In this document: positions 46,669-56,721 of the stretch, one piece after another
Layout: each line of letters opens with the position of its first letter
Position numbering within the stretch: position 1 is the first letter of the stretch
Assembly (NCBI GenBank): GCA_016713305.1
Contig: JADJPK010000009.1
Location: forward strand, 124,001 to 188,000
Reading direction: 5' to 3'
Origin: Betaproteobacteria bacterium
GTDB taxonomy: Bacteria > Pseudomonadota > Gammaproteobacteria > Burkholderiales > Ga0077523
Length of the DNA stretch: 64,000 bases
Position numbers and translations under genes: made by a program
Notes under the pieces: generated by a model
Seen by the model: the letters and a program-made list of their open reading frames with translations, nothing else
The model's database searches: none
What the model was told of the DNA's origin: nothing

Positions 46669-47553
46669 CTAGTTCTTCACCGACTTCGCCATCGACGCCG
46701 CAAAGGCGGCGAAGTCGACCCCCACTTCCGGGTGACGCAGCGCATAGACGAAGTTGGCCATGAGGTAGCCGAGCTTGGAGCCGCAGTCGTAGCGCTGGCC
46801 TTCGAACTCCAGGGCAAGAACATGCTCGACGTCCAGCAGGCGGGCGATGCCGTCTGTCAGCTGGATCTCGCCCCCGGTGCCCTTGCCGATCCCTTCCAGG
46901 AAATCGAACAGGCGCGGGGTGAGGATGTAGCGCCCCACCACGGCCAGATTGGACGGCGCATCGGCGGGCTTGGGCTTTTCCACCATCCCGACGATCCGGT
47001 GCAGCTTGGAAGCCAGCGGCTCGTTGCGGATGACGCCGTACTTGTTGGAATCCTCGGGCGGAATCGTCTGCACCGCGAGGACCGAGTTCTTCCGTTCGGC
47101 GTAGACGTCCACCATCTGCTGGAGCGTGGACGGCTGAGCATCGATGAGGTCGTCGGCCAGGATGACCGCGAAGGGCTCGTTGCCCACGACGGGTTTGGCG
47201 CACAGCACCGCGTGGCCGAGCCCCAGCGCTTCCGGCTGGCGCACATAGATGCAGCTCACGTTGCTGGGAACGATCTTCCGGACGCAGTCGAGCAGCGCCG
47301 TGCGGCCCTTGGCCTCCAGCTCCGTTTCCAGCTCGAAGGCCTTGTCGAAGTGGTCCTCGATGGCGCGCTTGTTGCGGCCCGTGATGAACACCATCTGCGT
47401 CATGCCCGCGTTGACTGCCTCTTCCACCGCGTACTGGATGAGCGGCTTGTCGACGATGGGCAACATTTCCTTGGGACTTGCCTTGGTCACCGGAAGGAAC
47501 CGCGTTCCCAGTCCTGCCACGGGAAACACGGCGGTCTTGATGGGCCCTTTCAT
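46669..47553 (-). CDS. galU: UTP-glucose-1-phosphate uridylyltransferase
   Basis: 294 residues; makes UDP-glucose for envelope polysaccharides. Nucleotidyltransferase start VFPVAGLGTRFLPVTKASPKEM, then ILADDLID, GVI, VEKPKP and LTDGIARLL are in place. AAGGAG is 5 bases before the ATG, which overlaps the ligA stop (ATGA). Confidence 0.95.
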   Translation of the reverse strand: MKGPIKTAVFPVAGLGTRFLPVTKASPKEMLPIVDKPLIQYAVEEAVNAGMTQMVFITGRNKRAIEDHFDKAFELETELEAKGRTALLDCVRKIVPSNVSCIYVRQPEALGLGHAVLCAKPVVGNEPFAVILADDLIDAQPSTLQQMVDVYAERKNSVLAVQTIPPEDSNKYGVIRNEPLASKLHRIVGMVEKPKPADAPSNLAVVGRYILTPRLFDFLEGIGKGTGGEIQLTDGIARLLDVEHVLALEFEGQRYDCGSKLGYLMANFVYALRHPEVGVDFAAFAASMAKSVKN

Positions 47554-49598
47554 TCTTTCTCCTTGGCTTTGTGCTCTGCCGACACGCACGGCTCGAGCAA
47601 TTCTAACAACCCCGCCTCGTCGAGAATCTCGATTCCCAGCGCTTGGGCCTTTTCCAGCTTGGATCCTGCGTCCGAACCGGCCACCACGTACCGGGTCTTC
47701 GCCGAAACGCTCCCGGCGACCTTGCCGCCCAGCGCCTCGATCTTCTGTTTCGCCTCGTCGCGGGTGAGATTCGGCAGCGTACCGGTGAGCACGAAAGTCA
47801 CCCCAGCAAGTGGCGCGCCGGAAGCGGTCACCGGAGGTTGTATCGGCCAGCGCACTTCGTCCTTGAGCGCGTCGATCACCTCGGCGTTGTGCGGCTGGGC
47901 GAAGAAATCGGCGATGCTCTGCGCCACGATCGGCCCCACGTCCGGCACCCGCATGAGTTCGTCCGTTGTGGCGGACCGCAGCGGCGGCAGATCGCCGAAG
48001 TGCCGCGCGAGGTCCCGGGCCGTGGCCTCGCCCACATTGCGGATCCCCAGCGCGTAGACGAATCTTGCCAGCGTCGTGTTACGGCTCTTGCCGATGCCCG
48101 CCACGATGTTGGCTGCCGATCGCTCGCCCATGCGATCGAGCCCTGCAAGATCTGCCGCGCCAAGCCGGTAGAGATCCGCAGGTGTGCGCACCATGTCGCG
48201 GTCCACCAGCTGATCCACCAGGCGCTCGCCCAGGCCTTCGATGTCCAGCGCCCGGCGCTGCGCGAAATGCAGCAAGGCCTGCTTGCGCTGGGCAGGACAG
48301 AACAGCCCGGCCACGCAGCGGCGCACCGCCTCGCCTTCTTCCCTCACGGCATCCGAGCCGCAGATGGGGCACCGGTGCGGCAGGTGGAACTCCTCGCCGC
48401 GTGTTCCATCGGAGGGCACGACACGCACCACCTCGGGGATCACGTCGCCCGCGCGCCGCACGATCACCCGGTCACCCACACGGATGTCCTTGCGCCGGAT
48501 CTCGTCCTCGTTGTGCAGCGTCGCATTGGTCACGGTCACGCCGCCGACGAACACCGGCTTCAGCCGGGCCACCGGCGTGAGCGCCCCCGTGCGGCCGACC
48601 TGGACCTCGATGTCCAGCACCTCGGTCAGCTCCTCCTCGGGGGGGTACTTGTGCGCGATCGCGAAGCGCGGTGCGCGCGATACGTATCCCAGCATCTCCT
48701 GCTTGCGGAGTTCGTCCACCTTGTATACGACACCGTCGATCTCGAAAGGCAGCGAGGCGCGCCGCTCTCCGATGGCACGGTAGTAACCGAGCAGGCCCTC
48801 CATGCCCGACACCACGCGGCGCTCGTCGCTGACCGGAAACCGCAGTTCCTGCAGCCAGTCCATCAGCCCGCTGTGACGCTCGCTCGGCGCCGCGCCACCC
48901 TCGACCTGCCCGATTCCGTAGGCGTAGAACGAGAGCTTGCGGCTCGCCGTGATGCGCGGATCGAGCTGACGCAACGCGCCTGCCGCCGCGTTGCGCGGAT
49001 TCACGAAGAGCTTGTCGTTGCGGGTGCGCTGCTCGGCATTGAGTCGATCGAACTCGCGCTTGGTCATCAGAACCTCGCCCCTCACCTCCAGCACGTCCGG
49101 GAGGCGCGGGCCGTCCCGCCCGAGCGGAATGGAGCGCACCGTGCGCAGATTGCCGGTGACATCCTCGCCGGTGGCGCCGTCACCACGCGTGGCCCCGCGA
49201 ACGAGCACTCCTGCGCGGTAGGTCAGGCTGATGGCGAGCCCGTCGAACTTGGGTTCGACGGCGTACTCCACCGTCTCGGCACCGGTCGTCTCCCTCACAC
49301 GCCGGTCGAACGCTTCCACGTCCGCGTCGGTGAAGGCATTGTTGAGCGAAAGCATCGGCACCGCGTGCGGCGCCGGAGGAAACGCCTCGACCGCGGACCC
49401 GCCTACCCGTTGCGTGGGGGAATCGGGGGATGCCGCCTCGGGATGCTCGGACTCGAGCCACTGCAGCCTCAGGAACAGGCGGTCGAACTCCGCGTCCGGG
49501 ATCTCCGGCGCGGACAGGACGTAGTAACGGTAGTTGTGATGCTCGAGGTTCCGCCGGAGATCTTCGATCTCGGCCAGAACGTCCGGCGGAACGGGCAT
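47550..49598 (-). CDS. ligA: NAD-dependent DNA ligase
   Basis: 682 residues. Adenylation domain with active-site Lys117 (EPKFDGLA), OB fold, four-Cys zinc finger (CPICG...C...FCPAQ), helix-hairpin-helix repeats (LGIRNVGEATA, VPDVGPIVAQSI) and a C-terminal BRCT domain (FVLTGTLPNLTRDEA). The ATG shares one base with the zipA stop. Confidence 0.96.
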   Translation of the reverse strand: MPVPPDVLAEIEDLRRNLEHHNYRYYVLSAPEIPDAEFDRLFLRLQWLESEHPEAASPDSPTQRVGGSAVEAFPPAPHAVPMLSLNNAFTDADVEAFDRRVRETTGAETVEYAVEPKFDGLAISLTYRAGVLVRGATRGDGATGEDVTGNLRTVRSIPLGRDGPRLPDVLEVRGEVLMTKREFDRLNAEQRTRNDKLFVNPRNAAAGALRQLDPRITASRKLSFYAYGIGQVEGGAAPSERHSGLMDWLQELRFPVSDERRVVSGMEGLLGYYRAIGERRASLPFEIDGVVYKVDELRKQEMLGYVSRAPRFAIAHKYPPEEELTEVLDIEVQVGRTGALTPVARLKPVFVGGVTVTNATLHNEDEIRRKDIRVGDRVIVRRAGDVIPEVVRVVPSDGTRGEEFHLPHRCPICGSDAVREEGEAVRRCVAGLFCPAQRKQALLHFAQRRALDIEGLGERLVDQLVDRDMVRTPADLYRLGAADLAGLDRMGERSAANIVAGIGKSRNTTLARFVYALGIRNVGEATARDLARHFGDLPPLRSATTDELMRVPDVGPIVAQSIADFFAQPHNAEVIDALKDEVRWPIQPPVTASGAPLAGVTFVLTGTLPNLTRDEAKQKIEALGGKVAGSVSAKTRYVVAGSDAGSKLEKAQALGIEILDEAGLLELLEPCVSAEHKAKEKE

Positions 49599-50710
49599 CA
49601 GGAGAACAGTCGGTTGGCGGTGGCGCTGCCCGCGGGGATGCCCGCCTTTTCCATGGCGGCGTAGACGCCGCTCAGATGACGGCGGATCGCATCCAGCCCG
49701 TTGTCGGACAGCGCATTCCGGTTGTCGTCCACGATGATGCCTTCCAGCGTGGAGGAAAAGCGCTTGGCGACCTGCACCATCCGGTCGAACGTCGCGATGC
49801 CGCCGCTCGCGCGCGGCACGTCGAGCAGGAAGGTGATGCCGTTGGTCGAGAGCGACTTGATGCTGTCGGGAAAGAACGGCTCCGTGGCCTGGTTGTCCAG
49901 CGTGAACTGCGACTGGCCCTGGGCGTCCTCGAAGTGGAACTGGCCGTCCGGCTTCAACTTGAGTCCGGCGCTTTCGGCCAGCGCGCGGATCGTCGTGCCC
50001 GGGAACTGATGTCCGCCGCGCGCCACGACCGACAATCCGATCGCGATGTCGACCTCGGCGCAGAAGTTGTCGAGTTCCTGGGCGCGGGCTTCCATGATCG
50101 AGGTGTCGGAAGCCGTGAGATCCACCGCGGCCTCGTCGGAGACCGCCTGCATCGCGCCGACGAATTCGTCGAGTTCCGCCCGCGAGATGACCGCCTGCCT
50201 GTCCGCGAGCTGCACCGAGGTGCGGATGCGCCGGAAACGTCCGCTGCCGGCCTCGTCGACCGGCACCCAGAGGCCGCTGCGGTCGTCGAGCCCCATCACG
50301 CGGACGGGTCGCGAGAGGGCGGAGATCGCCTGGGCGAGCCGCACCAGGAATTCGTCGCCGAAGGGTTCTTCCTGCTCGAACTCGGCGCGGCAATCGACCA
50401 TGGCTTCGTCGGGTTCGCCGGCCGCCACGGGCGGGAGTTCGCGTACAGCGCGGGTCGGAACCTCGATCTCCGGCTCGCGATGTACCGGCTCTTCGGACGG
50501 GGGGTCATCGAGTGCGATCGCCGCGGGGCTGGGGAGTGGCGGCTCGGGCGCCGCAATCGGCTCGTGCTCGAACAGGATATCCCGGGCGGGCACGTCGAAG
50601 GCCTCCTCGGCGCGCCGGCGGTGGTTGCGTTCCTGCCACCAGTTGAACACCAGCACGCCGACGATCACCAGTACACCGAAGCCGAGAAGTCCCAACTGAA
50701 AATCGCTCAT
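49598..50710 (-). CDS. zipA: Cell division protein ZipA
   Basis: 370 residues. An N-terminal transmembrane helix (residues ~5-22), a charged and Pro-rich linker, and a C-terminal ZipA-like FtsZ-binding domain (ITFLLDVPRASGGIATFDRMV). The context smc-zipA-ligA supports the call more than sequence identity, since ZipA is poorly conserved in this class. Confidence 0.85.
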   Translation of the reverse strand: MSDFQLGLLGFGVLVIVGVLVFNWWQERNHRRRAEEAFDVPARDILFEHEPIAAPEPPLPSPAAIALDDPPSEEPVHREPEIEVPTRAVRELPPVAAGEPDEAMVDCRAEFEQEEPFGDEFLVRLAQAISALSRPVRVMGLDDRSGLWVPVDEAGSGRFRRIRTSVQLADRQAVISRAELDEFVGAMQAVSDEAAVDLTASDTSIMEARAQELDNFCAEVDIAIGLSVVARGGHQFPGTTIRALAESAGLKLKPDGQFHFEDAQGQSQFTLDNQATEPFFPDSIKSLSTNGITFLLDVPRASGGIATFDRMVQVAKRFSSTLEGIIVDDNRNALSDNGLDAIRRHLSGVYAAMEKAGIPAGSATANRLFS

Positions 50711-50744
50711 GTCATTGCCCTTTGCGGTACGCCCGGCACGACGG

Positions 50745-53700
50745 TCATGCGGCCTGCTCCTCGCGCATCTTGAGCGCTTCCTCGATGTCGACGGCGACGA
50801 CCCTGGACACACCGAGTTCGGGCATGGTCACGCCGACCAGCTGCTCGGCGAGCTCCATCGTGATCTTGTTGTGGCTGATGAAGATGAACTGCGTCTGGTC
50901 CGACATCTTGCGGACCAGTTGACAGAAACGGCTCGTGTTCGAATCGTCCAGCGGCGCATCCACCTCGTCCAGCAGACAGAACGGGGCGGGGTTCAACCTG
51001 AACAGCGAGAACACGAGAGACACGGCGGTCAGCGCCTTCTCGCCGCCGGACAGCAGGTGGATGGACGCGTTCTTCTTTCCCGGCGGCCGGGCGATGATCT
51101 GCACGCCGGAATCGAGGATCTCCTCGCCGGTCATGACGAGCTTCGCCTCGCCGCCGCCGAAGAGCTGCGGGAACATCTCGCCGAGATTCTTATTGACCTC
51201 GTCGAAGGTGCCCTTCAGGCGCTCGCGCGTTTCGCGGTCGATGCGGCGGATGGCGTCTTCCAGCGTCGCCACGGCCTCGTTCAGGTCCGCCGACTGGGCA
51301 TCCAGGAAGCCCTTGCGCTCGGTGGTCTTCTGCAGTTCGTCCAGCGCGGCGAGGTTCACCGCGCCCAGGCCCGTCAGCTCTTCCTGCAGGCGGGTGATCT
51401 CCGCCTGCAGCGCGTTGGGCCGTGGCGGCTTCTCCATGAGCGGCGCGAGTTCCGCCTCGTCCGCCCGCGCCTCCGCGAGCTGCGCCGCGAAATTCTCCTC
51501 GGCAAGCCGCGCTTCCTGCTCCTTGAGCCGCAGGTCGCCCAGACGGGTGCGCATCGGTTCGAGCTGGCGTTCGAGGCCATTCCGGCGCTCGTCCAGCCCC
51601 CGCAGGTCGCGCTCCGCTTCGCTCAAGGCGTCCCGGCACCGGGCGAGCGCGGCTTCGCGCTGCTGTTTCACATCCAGCGCCACCCCCAGTTCGGATTCCA
51701 GCGGGCCCTCGTCGGTGCGCTCCAGCTCGCCGAGAACTTCCTCCAGCGCGGCGCGCGCGCGCGTCAGCGCATCGCCCAGCCCCGTGAGGCCGCGCTTCAA
51801 TTCGCCCTGGCGCGCCTCCAGCCCGCGCACTTCGAACTGGGCTTCCTGCCATTGCCGCTCGGCGGACATCGTGCGGTCGCGAGCGGTCGACAGACCGGCC
51901 TCCGCCGCATGAAAGCGCTCCTCTGCGCTTTCCAGTTCCTGGGAGAGCCCATCCGAGGCGTCGCCGGACATCTCGATGTCGCGGTCGGTCTCGCTGCGGA
52001 TTTCGTGCTCGCGCGCCTGCTCCTGGGCGATCTCGGCAAGCTCGCCTTCGATCTGCGACCGCCGTTCTCGCGCCCGTCCCGCAAGCTGGGCCGCGCGCAT
52101 GTGCGCCAGATCGGCTTCGTGCCGCGACTGGGAGAGCGAGGAAACCCGCTGGCGGATCCGGTCCAGTTCGGCACGCGCTTCCTTCAGTTCCGCTTCGGCA
52201 TCCGTCTGCGTGTCGCGCTGCAGGGCAAGCTCGTTCTCGACTCCGGGGATCTCCCGCTCCAGCGCCTCGATTTCCTGCTTGCGCTCGAGCAGCCCGTGGA
52301 TTTCGGAGTCGGGCGCATGAAAGCCCATGCTGTGCGCCGTGAACATGTGTCCTTCGCGGGACACGACCATCTCGCCCGGAGGCAGCGAGGCAGCCGCTGC
52401 CATCGCCTGCTGCGCCGACTCGGCCGCCCAGACGCCCGTCAGCCATTCCCGCAGCGCGCTTTCGACGCCCGGCTCCTGGCACGTCACGACGGCCGTCAGA
52501 GCGCGGCATCCCGCCGGAGCAGGCGCAGCATCCTGGCCGGCAGCGGCCGGCTCGGGGCGATAGACGGCGAGCTTTCCGGGAGGGGCGGAACCGAACCAGT
52601 CGGACAGGCGCGCGGGATCCACCAGGGCAAGCGCGTTGAGGCGTTCGCGGAGCACGGCTTCCACCGCATCTTCCCAACCGGCCTCGACGCGGACCTTCTC
52701 CCACAGGCGCGGCATGTCCGACAGGCCGTGCTGACCGAGCCACGCCGCCATCTGTTCCGACGATCCGACCTGCTGCTGCAGAGCCACGAGCGCATGGCGC
52801 CGCGCTTCGAGCGAGGCCAGCCGGCCGCGCGCCGATTCCACACCCTGCGCCGCGGTCCGGTAGGCCGATTCGAGTTGCGGGATGCGCGCCTGCAGCGCGC
52901 TCTGCCGTTCCTGCAGCCCCTGAATTTCCTCGGCGAGGGCCTCCTTTTCCTGCAGCAGCCGTTCGATCTCGGCCTCGTCCGGCGCCGCGATCGATTGCAG
53001 TTCGCCCTCTAGCCGTTCACGGCGCATGCGCAGCTGGCTCAGCAGCCGGTCGGTCTGGTCGCGGCGGGCGATGGCCACTTCGCGGTCCCGCTGGGCCTGG
53101 GTGATGGCCTGCCGCACCCGGTCCAGTTCCACGCGCGCATTGCGGAAGGCCGTCTCCGTCTCGGGCATCGCGTCCTGCGCATCACGCGCCTGCTCCGCGC
53201 TCTGCTCGGCAATCGCGACGGCAGCCTCGAGATCGGCCTCGGTGTTCTGCAGTTCGGAACGGACGTCGTCCATCCGGGTGCTGTCCCGTGAAATCTGGTC
53301 GTCCAGTTCGCGCCGGCGGGATTCGGCCCGGTTCCGGCTCGCCCGCTGGAACTGGAGCTGCTGCTCGATGCGCGCGAACTCGGCGTTTGCCTCGTACAGC
53401 AGACCCTGCGCGGAGTGCACGGCATCGCCCGCGGCATAGTGGGCGCTGCGGGAGGTTTCCAGGCCGGATTCCACTTCACGCAATTCGGCAGTCGTGCGTT
53501 CCAGATCCGTGGCGGTCTGCCCGATCTCTCCGGCCAGCCGCACCCGCAGGTTGCCGGCGTCGCGCCGCCGGATGGACCACAGCAGACACTGGCTGCGGCG
53601 GATCTCCGCCTCCAGCGTGCGGTAGCGTTCGGCGGCGACGGCCTGTTCCTCGAGGCGGGTGATCTGCAGGCCCAGTTCGCGCCGGATGTCCTCCACGCGC

Positions 53701-54275
53701 AACAGGTTCTCCCGGGCATCCTCGAGCCGGTTCTCGGTCTCCTTGCGGCGCTCGCGGTACTTCGACACCCCCGCGGCCTCCTCCAGGAACACCCGCAGTT
53801 CCTCCGGCTTCGCGTCGACGATGCGGGAGATCATGCCCTGCTCGATGATGGCGTAGGCTCGCGCCCCCAGGCCCGTGCCCAGGAAGATGTCCGCGACGTC
53901 CCGCCGCCGCACGGCGATGTTGTTGATGTAGTAGCTGGACTCGCCCTGCCGCTCGAGCACCCGCTTGATGGAGATCTCGGCGTAGTTGGTCCATGCGCCG
54001 GCTGCCTTGCCCAGGCTGTTGTCGAATACCAGTTCGACACTGGCACGGTTCACCGGCTTGCGTTCGCCGGAGCCGTTGAAGATGACGTCCTGCATCGTCT
54101 CGCCCCGCAGGTGCTTGGCGGACGACTCGCCCAGCACCCACCGGACCGCATCGATGACGTTCGACTTCCCGCAGCCGTTGGGCCCCACCACGCCGACCAG
54201 CTGGCCCGGCAATGCGATGTGGGTAGGGTCGACGAAGGACTTGAAGCCTGCGAGCTTGATGTGTGTGAGACGCAC
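50745..54275 (-). CDS. smc: Chromosome segregation protein SMC
   Basis: 1176-residue condensin ATPase. Head half with GPNGCGKS (residues 31-38), two long Glu/Arg/Gln-rich coiled coils, a hinge near the middle (LARLSD-type region with WEDAVEAVLRERLNAL), and the C-terminal head with LSGGEKAL and CLLDEVDAPLDDSN. GTG 54275 gives the usual RLTHIKLAGFKSF start; an in-frame TTG at 54293 is possible. An intrinsic terminator on the same strand lies just upstream. Confidence 0.96.
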   Translation of the reverse strand: MRLTHIKLAGFKSFVDPTHIALPGQLVGVVGPNGCGKSNVIDAVRWVLGESSAKHLRGETMQDVIFNGSGERKPVNRASVELVFDNSLGKAAGAWTNYAEISIKRVLERQGESSYYINNIAVRRRDVADIFLGTGLGARAYAIIEQGMISRIVDAKPEELRVFLEEAAGVSKYRERRKETENRLEDARENLLRVEDIRRELGLQITRLEEQAVAAERYRTLEAEIRRSQCLLWSIRRRDAGNLRVRLAGEIGQTATDLERTTAELREVESGLETSRSAHYAAGDAVHSAQGLLYEANAEFARIEQQLQFQRASRNRAESRRRELDDQISRDSTRMDDVRSELQNTEADLEAAVAIAEQSAEQARDAQDAMPETETAFRNARVELDRVRQAITQAQRDREVAIARRDQTDRLLSQLRMRRERLEGELQSIAAPDEAEIERLLQEKEALAEEIQGLQERQSALQARIPQLESAYRTAAQGVESARGRLASLEARRHALVALQQQVGSSEQMAAWLGQHGLSDMPRLWEKVRVEAGWEDAVEAVLRERLNALALVDPARLSDWFGSAPPGKLAVYRPEPAAAGQDAAPAPAGCRALTAVVTCQEPGVESALREWLTGVWAAESAQQAMAAAASLPPGEMVVSREGHMFTAHSMGFHAPDSEIHGLLERKQEIEALEREIPGVENELALQRDTQTDAEAELKEARAELDRIRQRVSSLSQSRHEADLAHMRAAQLAGRARERRSQIEGELAEIAQEQAREHEIRSETDRDIEMSGDASDGLSQELESAEERFHAAEAGLSTARDRTMSAERQWQEAQFEVRGLEARQGELKRGLTGLGDALTRARAALEEVLGELERTDEGPLESELGVALDVKQQREAALARCRDALSEAERDLRGLDERRNGLERQLEPMRTRLGDLRLKEQEARLAEENFAAQLAEARADEAELAPLMEKPPRPNALQAEITRLQEELTGLGAVNLAALDELQKTTERKGFLDAQSADLNEAVATLEDAIRRIDRETRERLKGTFDEVNKNLGEMFPQLFGGGEAKLVMTGEEILDSGVQIIARPPGKKNASIHLLSGGEKALTAVSLVFSLFRLNPAPFCLLDEVDAPLDDSNTSRFCQLVRKMSDQTQFIFISHNKITMELAEQLVGVTMPELGVSRVVAVDIEEALKMREEQAA

Positions 54276-54313
54276 CCGGAAAACCCCGTTCAACGCCTAC
54301 GGCATGAATGCAA

Positions 54314-54354
54314 GATAAAAAACAACCGCCTGGCGGCGTCACCGGGCCAGGCGG
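54314..54354 (-). terminator. Intrinsic terminator upstream of smc (smc strand)
   Basis: CCGCCTGGC (54326-54334) and GCCAGGCGG (54346-54354) pair perfectly across 11 bases, followed on the minus strand by TTGTTTTTTATC. It ends about 40 bases before the smc start and has no gene upstream on its strand within 200 bp, so it must end a short leader or non-coding transcript. Confidence 0.8.
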
Positions 54355-54409
54355 CTGATACGGCACACCGGACGCACCGCATACCGCGCGGATAATGCCC
54401 GATGAAAAC
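54355..54409 (-). ncRNA. Possible short leader RNA or sRNA ending at the pre-smc terminator
   Basis: A -10-like TACAAT lies on the minus strand at 54416-54421, so a transcript starting near 54409 and stopping at the terminator would be about 95 bases including the terminator stem. No RNA family is recognised. It could equally be the attenuated 5' leader of smc. Confidence 0.25.
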
Positions 54410-54452
54410 GGCGGAATTGTAACCGATCCGACACCATTCACGACGTCGTCGT

Positions 54453-54476
54453 GGACCGTCCCGCGGTCCCTATAAT
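54453..54476 (+). promoter_or_regulatory. dapC promoter -10 with an overlapping inverted repeat
   Basis: Perfect TATAAT at 54471-54476, 49 bases before the dapC ATG. GGACCG (54453-54458) and CGGTCC (54464-54469) form a perfect inverted repeat filling the spacer where RNA polymerase would sit. The -35 region is weak, suggesting an activator or other regulation. Confidence 0.45.
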
Positions 54477-54524
54477 CCCGCTTCCCGCCCGCCTCCGGCG
54501 CCGGCGTCCTTTCGCCCATTCCGA

Positions 54525-55721
54525 ATGAATCCCGATCTCGCCCGCCTCCAGCCCTACCCCTTCCAGAAGCTCTCGCGCCTGTTCGCCGGCGCCGCCACCC
54601 CTCCGGACCTGCGCCCGATCAACCTGTCGATCGGCGAGCCCAAGCACCCCACGCCCGCCTTCATCCTCGACGCCGTGAAAGGCAATCTTGGCGGCCTGGC
54701 CGGCTATCCCGCCACGGCCGGGACGCCCTCCCTGCGCGAAGCCATCGCGGACTGGATCGCCCGCCGCTACGGCATCGCGAAGCCCGATCCTGCCGCGGAA
54801 GTCCTGCCGGTCAACGGCAGCCGCGAGGCGCTGTTCGCCTTTGCCCAGACGGTCGTCGACCGCACGCGGCCCGATCCCGTCGTGGTCATGCCCAACCCGT
54901 TCTATCAGATCTACGAGGGGGCCGCCCTGCTCGCAGGCGCGCAGCCGCATTTCCTCAACCAGCTTCCCGAAACACAGTTCCGCTACGACTTCGCGTCCGT
55001 GGCGGACGATGTCTGGGCCCGCACCCAGCTCATCTACGTGTGCTCGCCGGCCAACCCGACGGGCCGCGTCATGACGCTCGACGAGTGGCGGACGCTGTTC
55101 GAGCTGTCGGACCGGCACGGCTTCGTGATCGCCGCCGACGAGTGCTATTCGGAGATCTACTTCGAGGAAGGCCGGCCGCCGCTGGGCGCCCTGCAGGCCG
55201 TCGTCCAGCTGGGCCGGTCGGACTACCGGCGCCTCATCGTCTTCAGCAGCCTGTCCAAGCGGTCCAACGTCCCGGGCATGCGCACGGGCTTCGTCGCAGG
55301 GGACCGGAAGGTGATCGAATCCTTCCTGCTGTACCGGACCTACCACGGCAGCGCCATGAGCCTGACCGTGCAGGCGGCGAGCGAAGCCGCCTGGCGCGAC
55401 GAGGCGCACGTGGTGGACAACCGCCGGCAGTACGCCGAGAAATTCCGCGCGGTCGTGGAAATCCTCGGCGCCGCCTGCGAAACCGCCATGCCCGAAGCCG
55501 CCTTCTACCTCTGGCAGCGCGTGCCGGGGGATGACACCGTATTCGCCCGGCGACTGCTCGAACAATATAATGTGACGGTTCTGCCCGGAAGCTATCTCGC
55601 GCGCGAGGCGCAGGGTGTCAACCCGGGACAGGGCTTCGTGCGCATCGCCCTGGTCGCCCCGTTCGCGGAGTGCATCGAGGCCGCCGGGCGGCTCGCCGAA
55701 TTCGTGCGCAAGGCACGCTGA
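54525..55721 (+). CDS. dapC: Succinyldiaminopimelate transaminase
   Basis: 398-residue PLP aminotransferase of lysine and peptidoglycan biosynthesis. NPFYQIYEGAA, CSPANPTG, ADECYSEIYF and the cofactor Lys245 in SLSKRSNVPGMR are seen, with the C-terminal FVRIALV Arg. dapD follows 35 bp later, which settles the function within a broad family. Confidence 0.93.
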   Translation: MNPDLARLQPYPFQKLSRLFAGAATPPDLRPINLSIGEPKHPTPAFILDAVKGNLGGLAGYPATAGTPSLREAIADWIARRYGIAKPDPAAEVLPVNGSREALFAFAQTVVDRTRPDPVVVMPNPFYQIYEGAALLAGAQPHFLNQLPETQFRYDFASVADDVWARTQLIYVCSPANPTGRVMTLDEWRTLFELSDRHGFVIAADECYSEIYFEEGRPPLGALQAVVQLGRSDYRRLIVFSSLSKRSNVPGMRTGFVAGDRKVIESFLLYRTYHGSAMSLTVQAASEAAWRDEAHVVDNRRQYAEKFRAVVEILGAACETAMPEAAFYLWQRVPGDDTVFARRLLEQYNVTVLPGSYLAREAQGVNPGQGFVRIALVAPFAECIEAAGRLAEFVRKAR

Positions 55722-55756
55722 TCAACGACAACCAACCGAATCGAGAGAACACCCGC

Positions 55757-56578
<822 letters not shown>

Positions 56579-56721
56579 GGGCGGTCGGCGAAGCCGGGGA
56601 TTCCCGCGATGCCGCCTTCACGGGCCCGGCAGTCCCCTTTCGATCGCACGCCACCGCGTCCCGACGGCGCCCCGGACCACGAACGGCCGGTGCGGACCGC
56701 AGCGGCGCCAGGGAGGATGAC

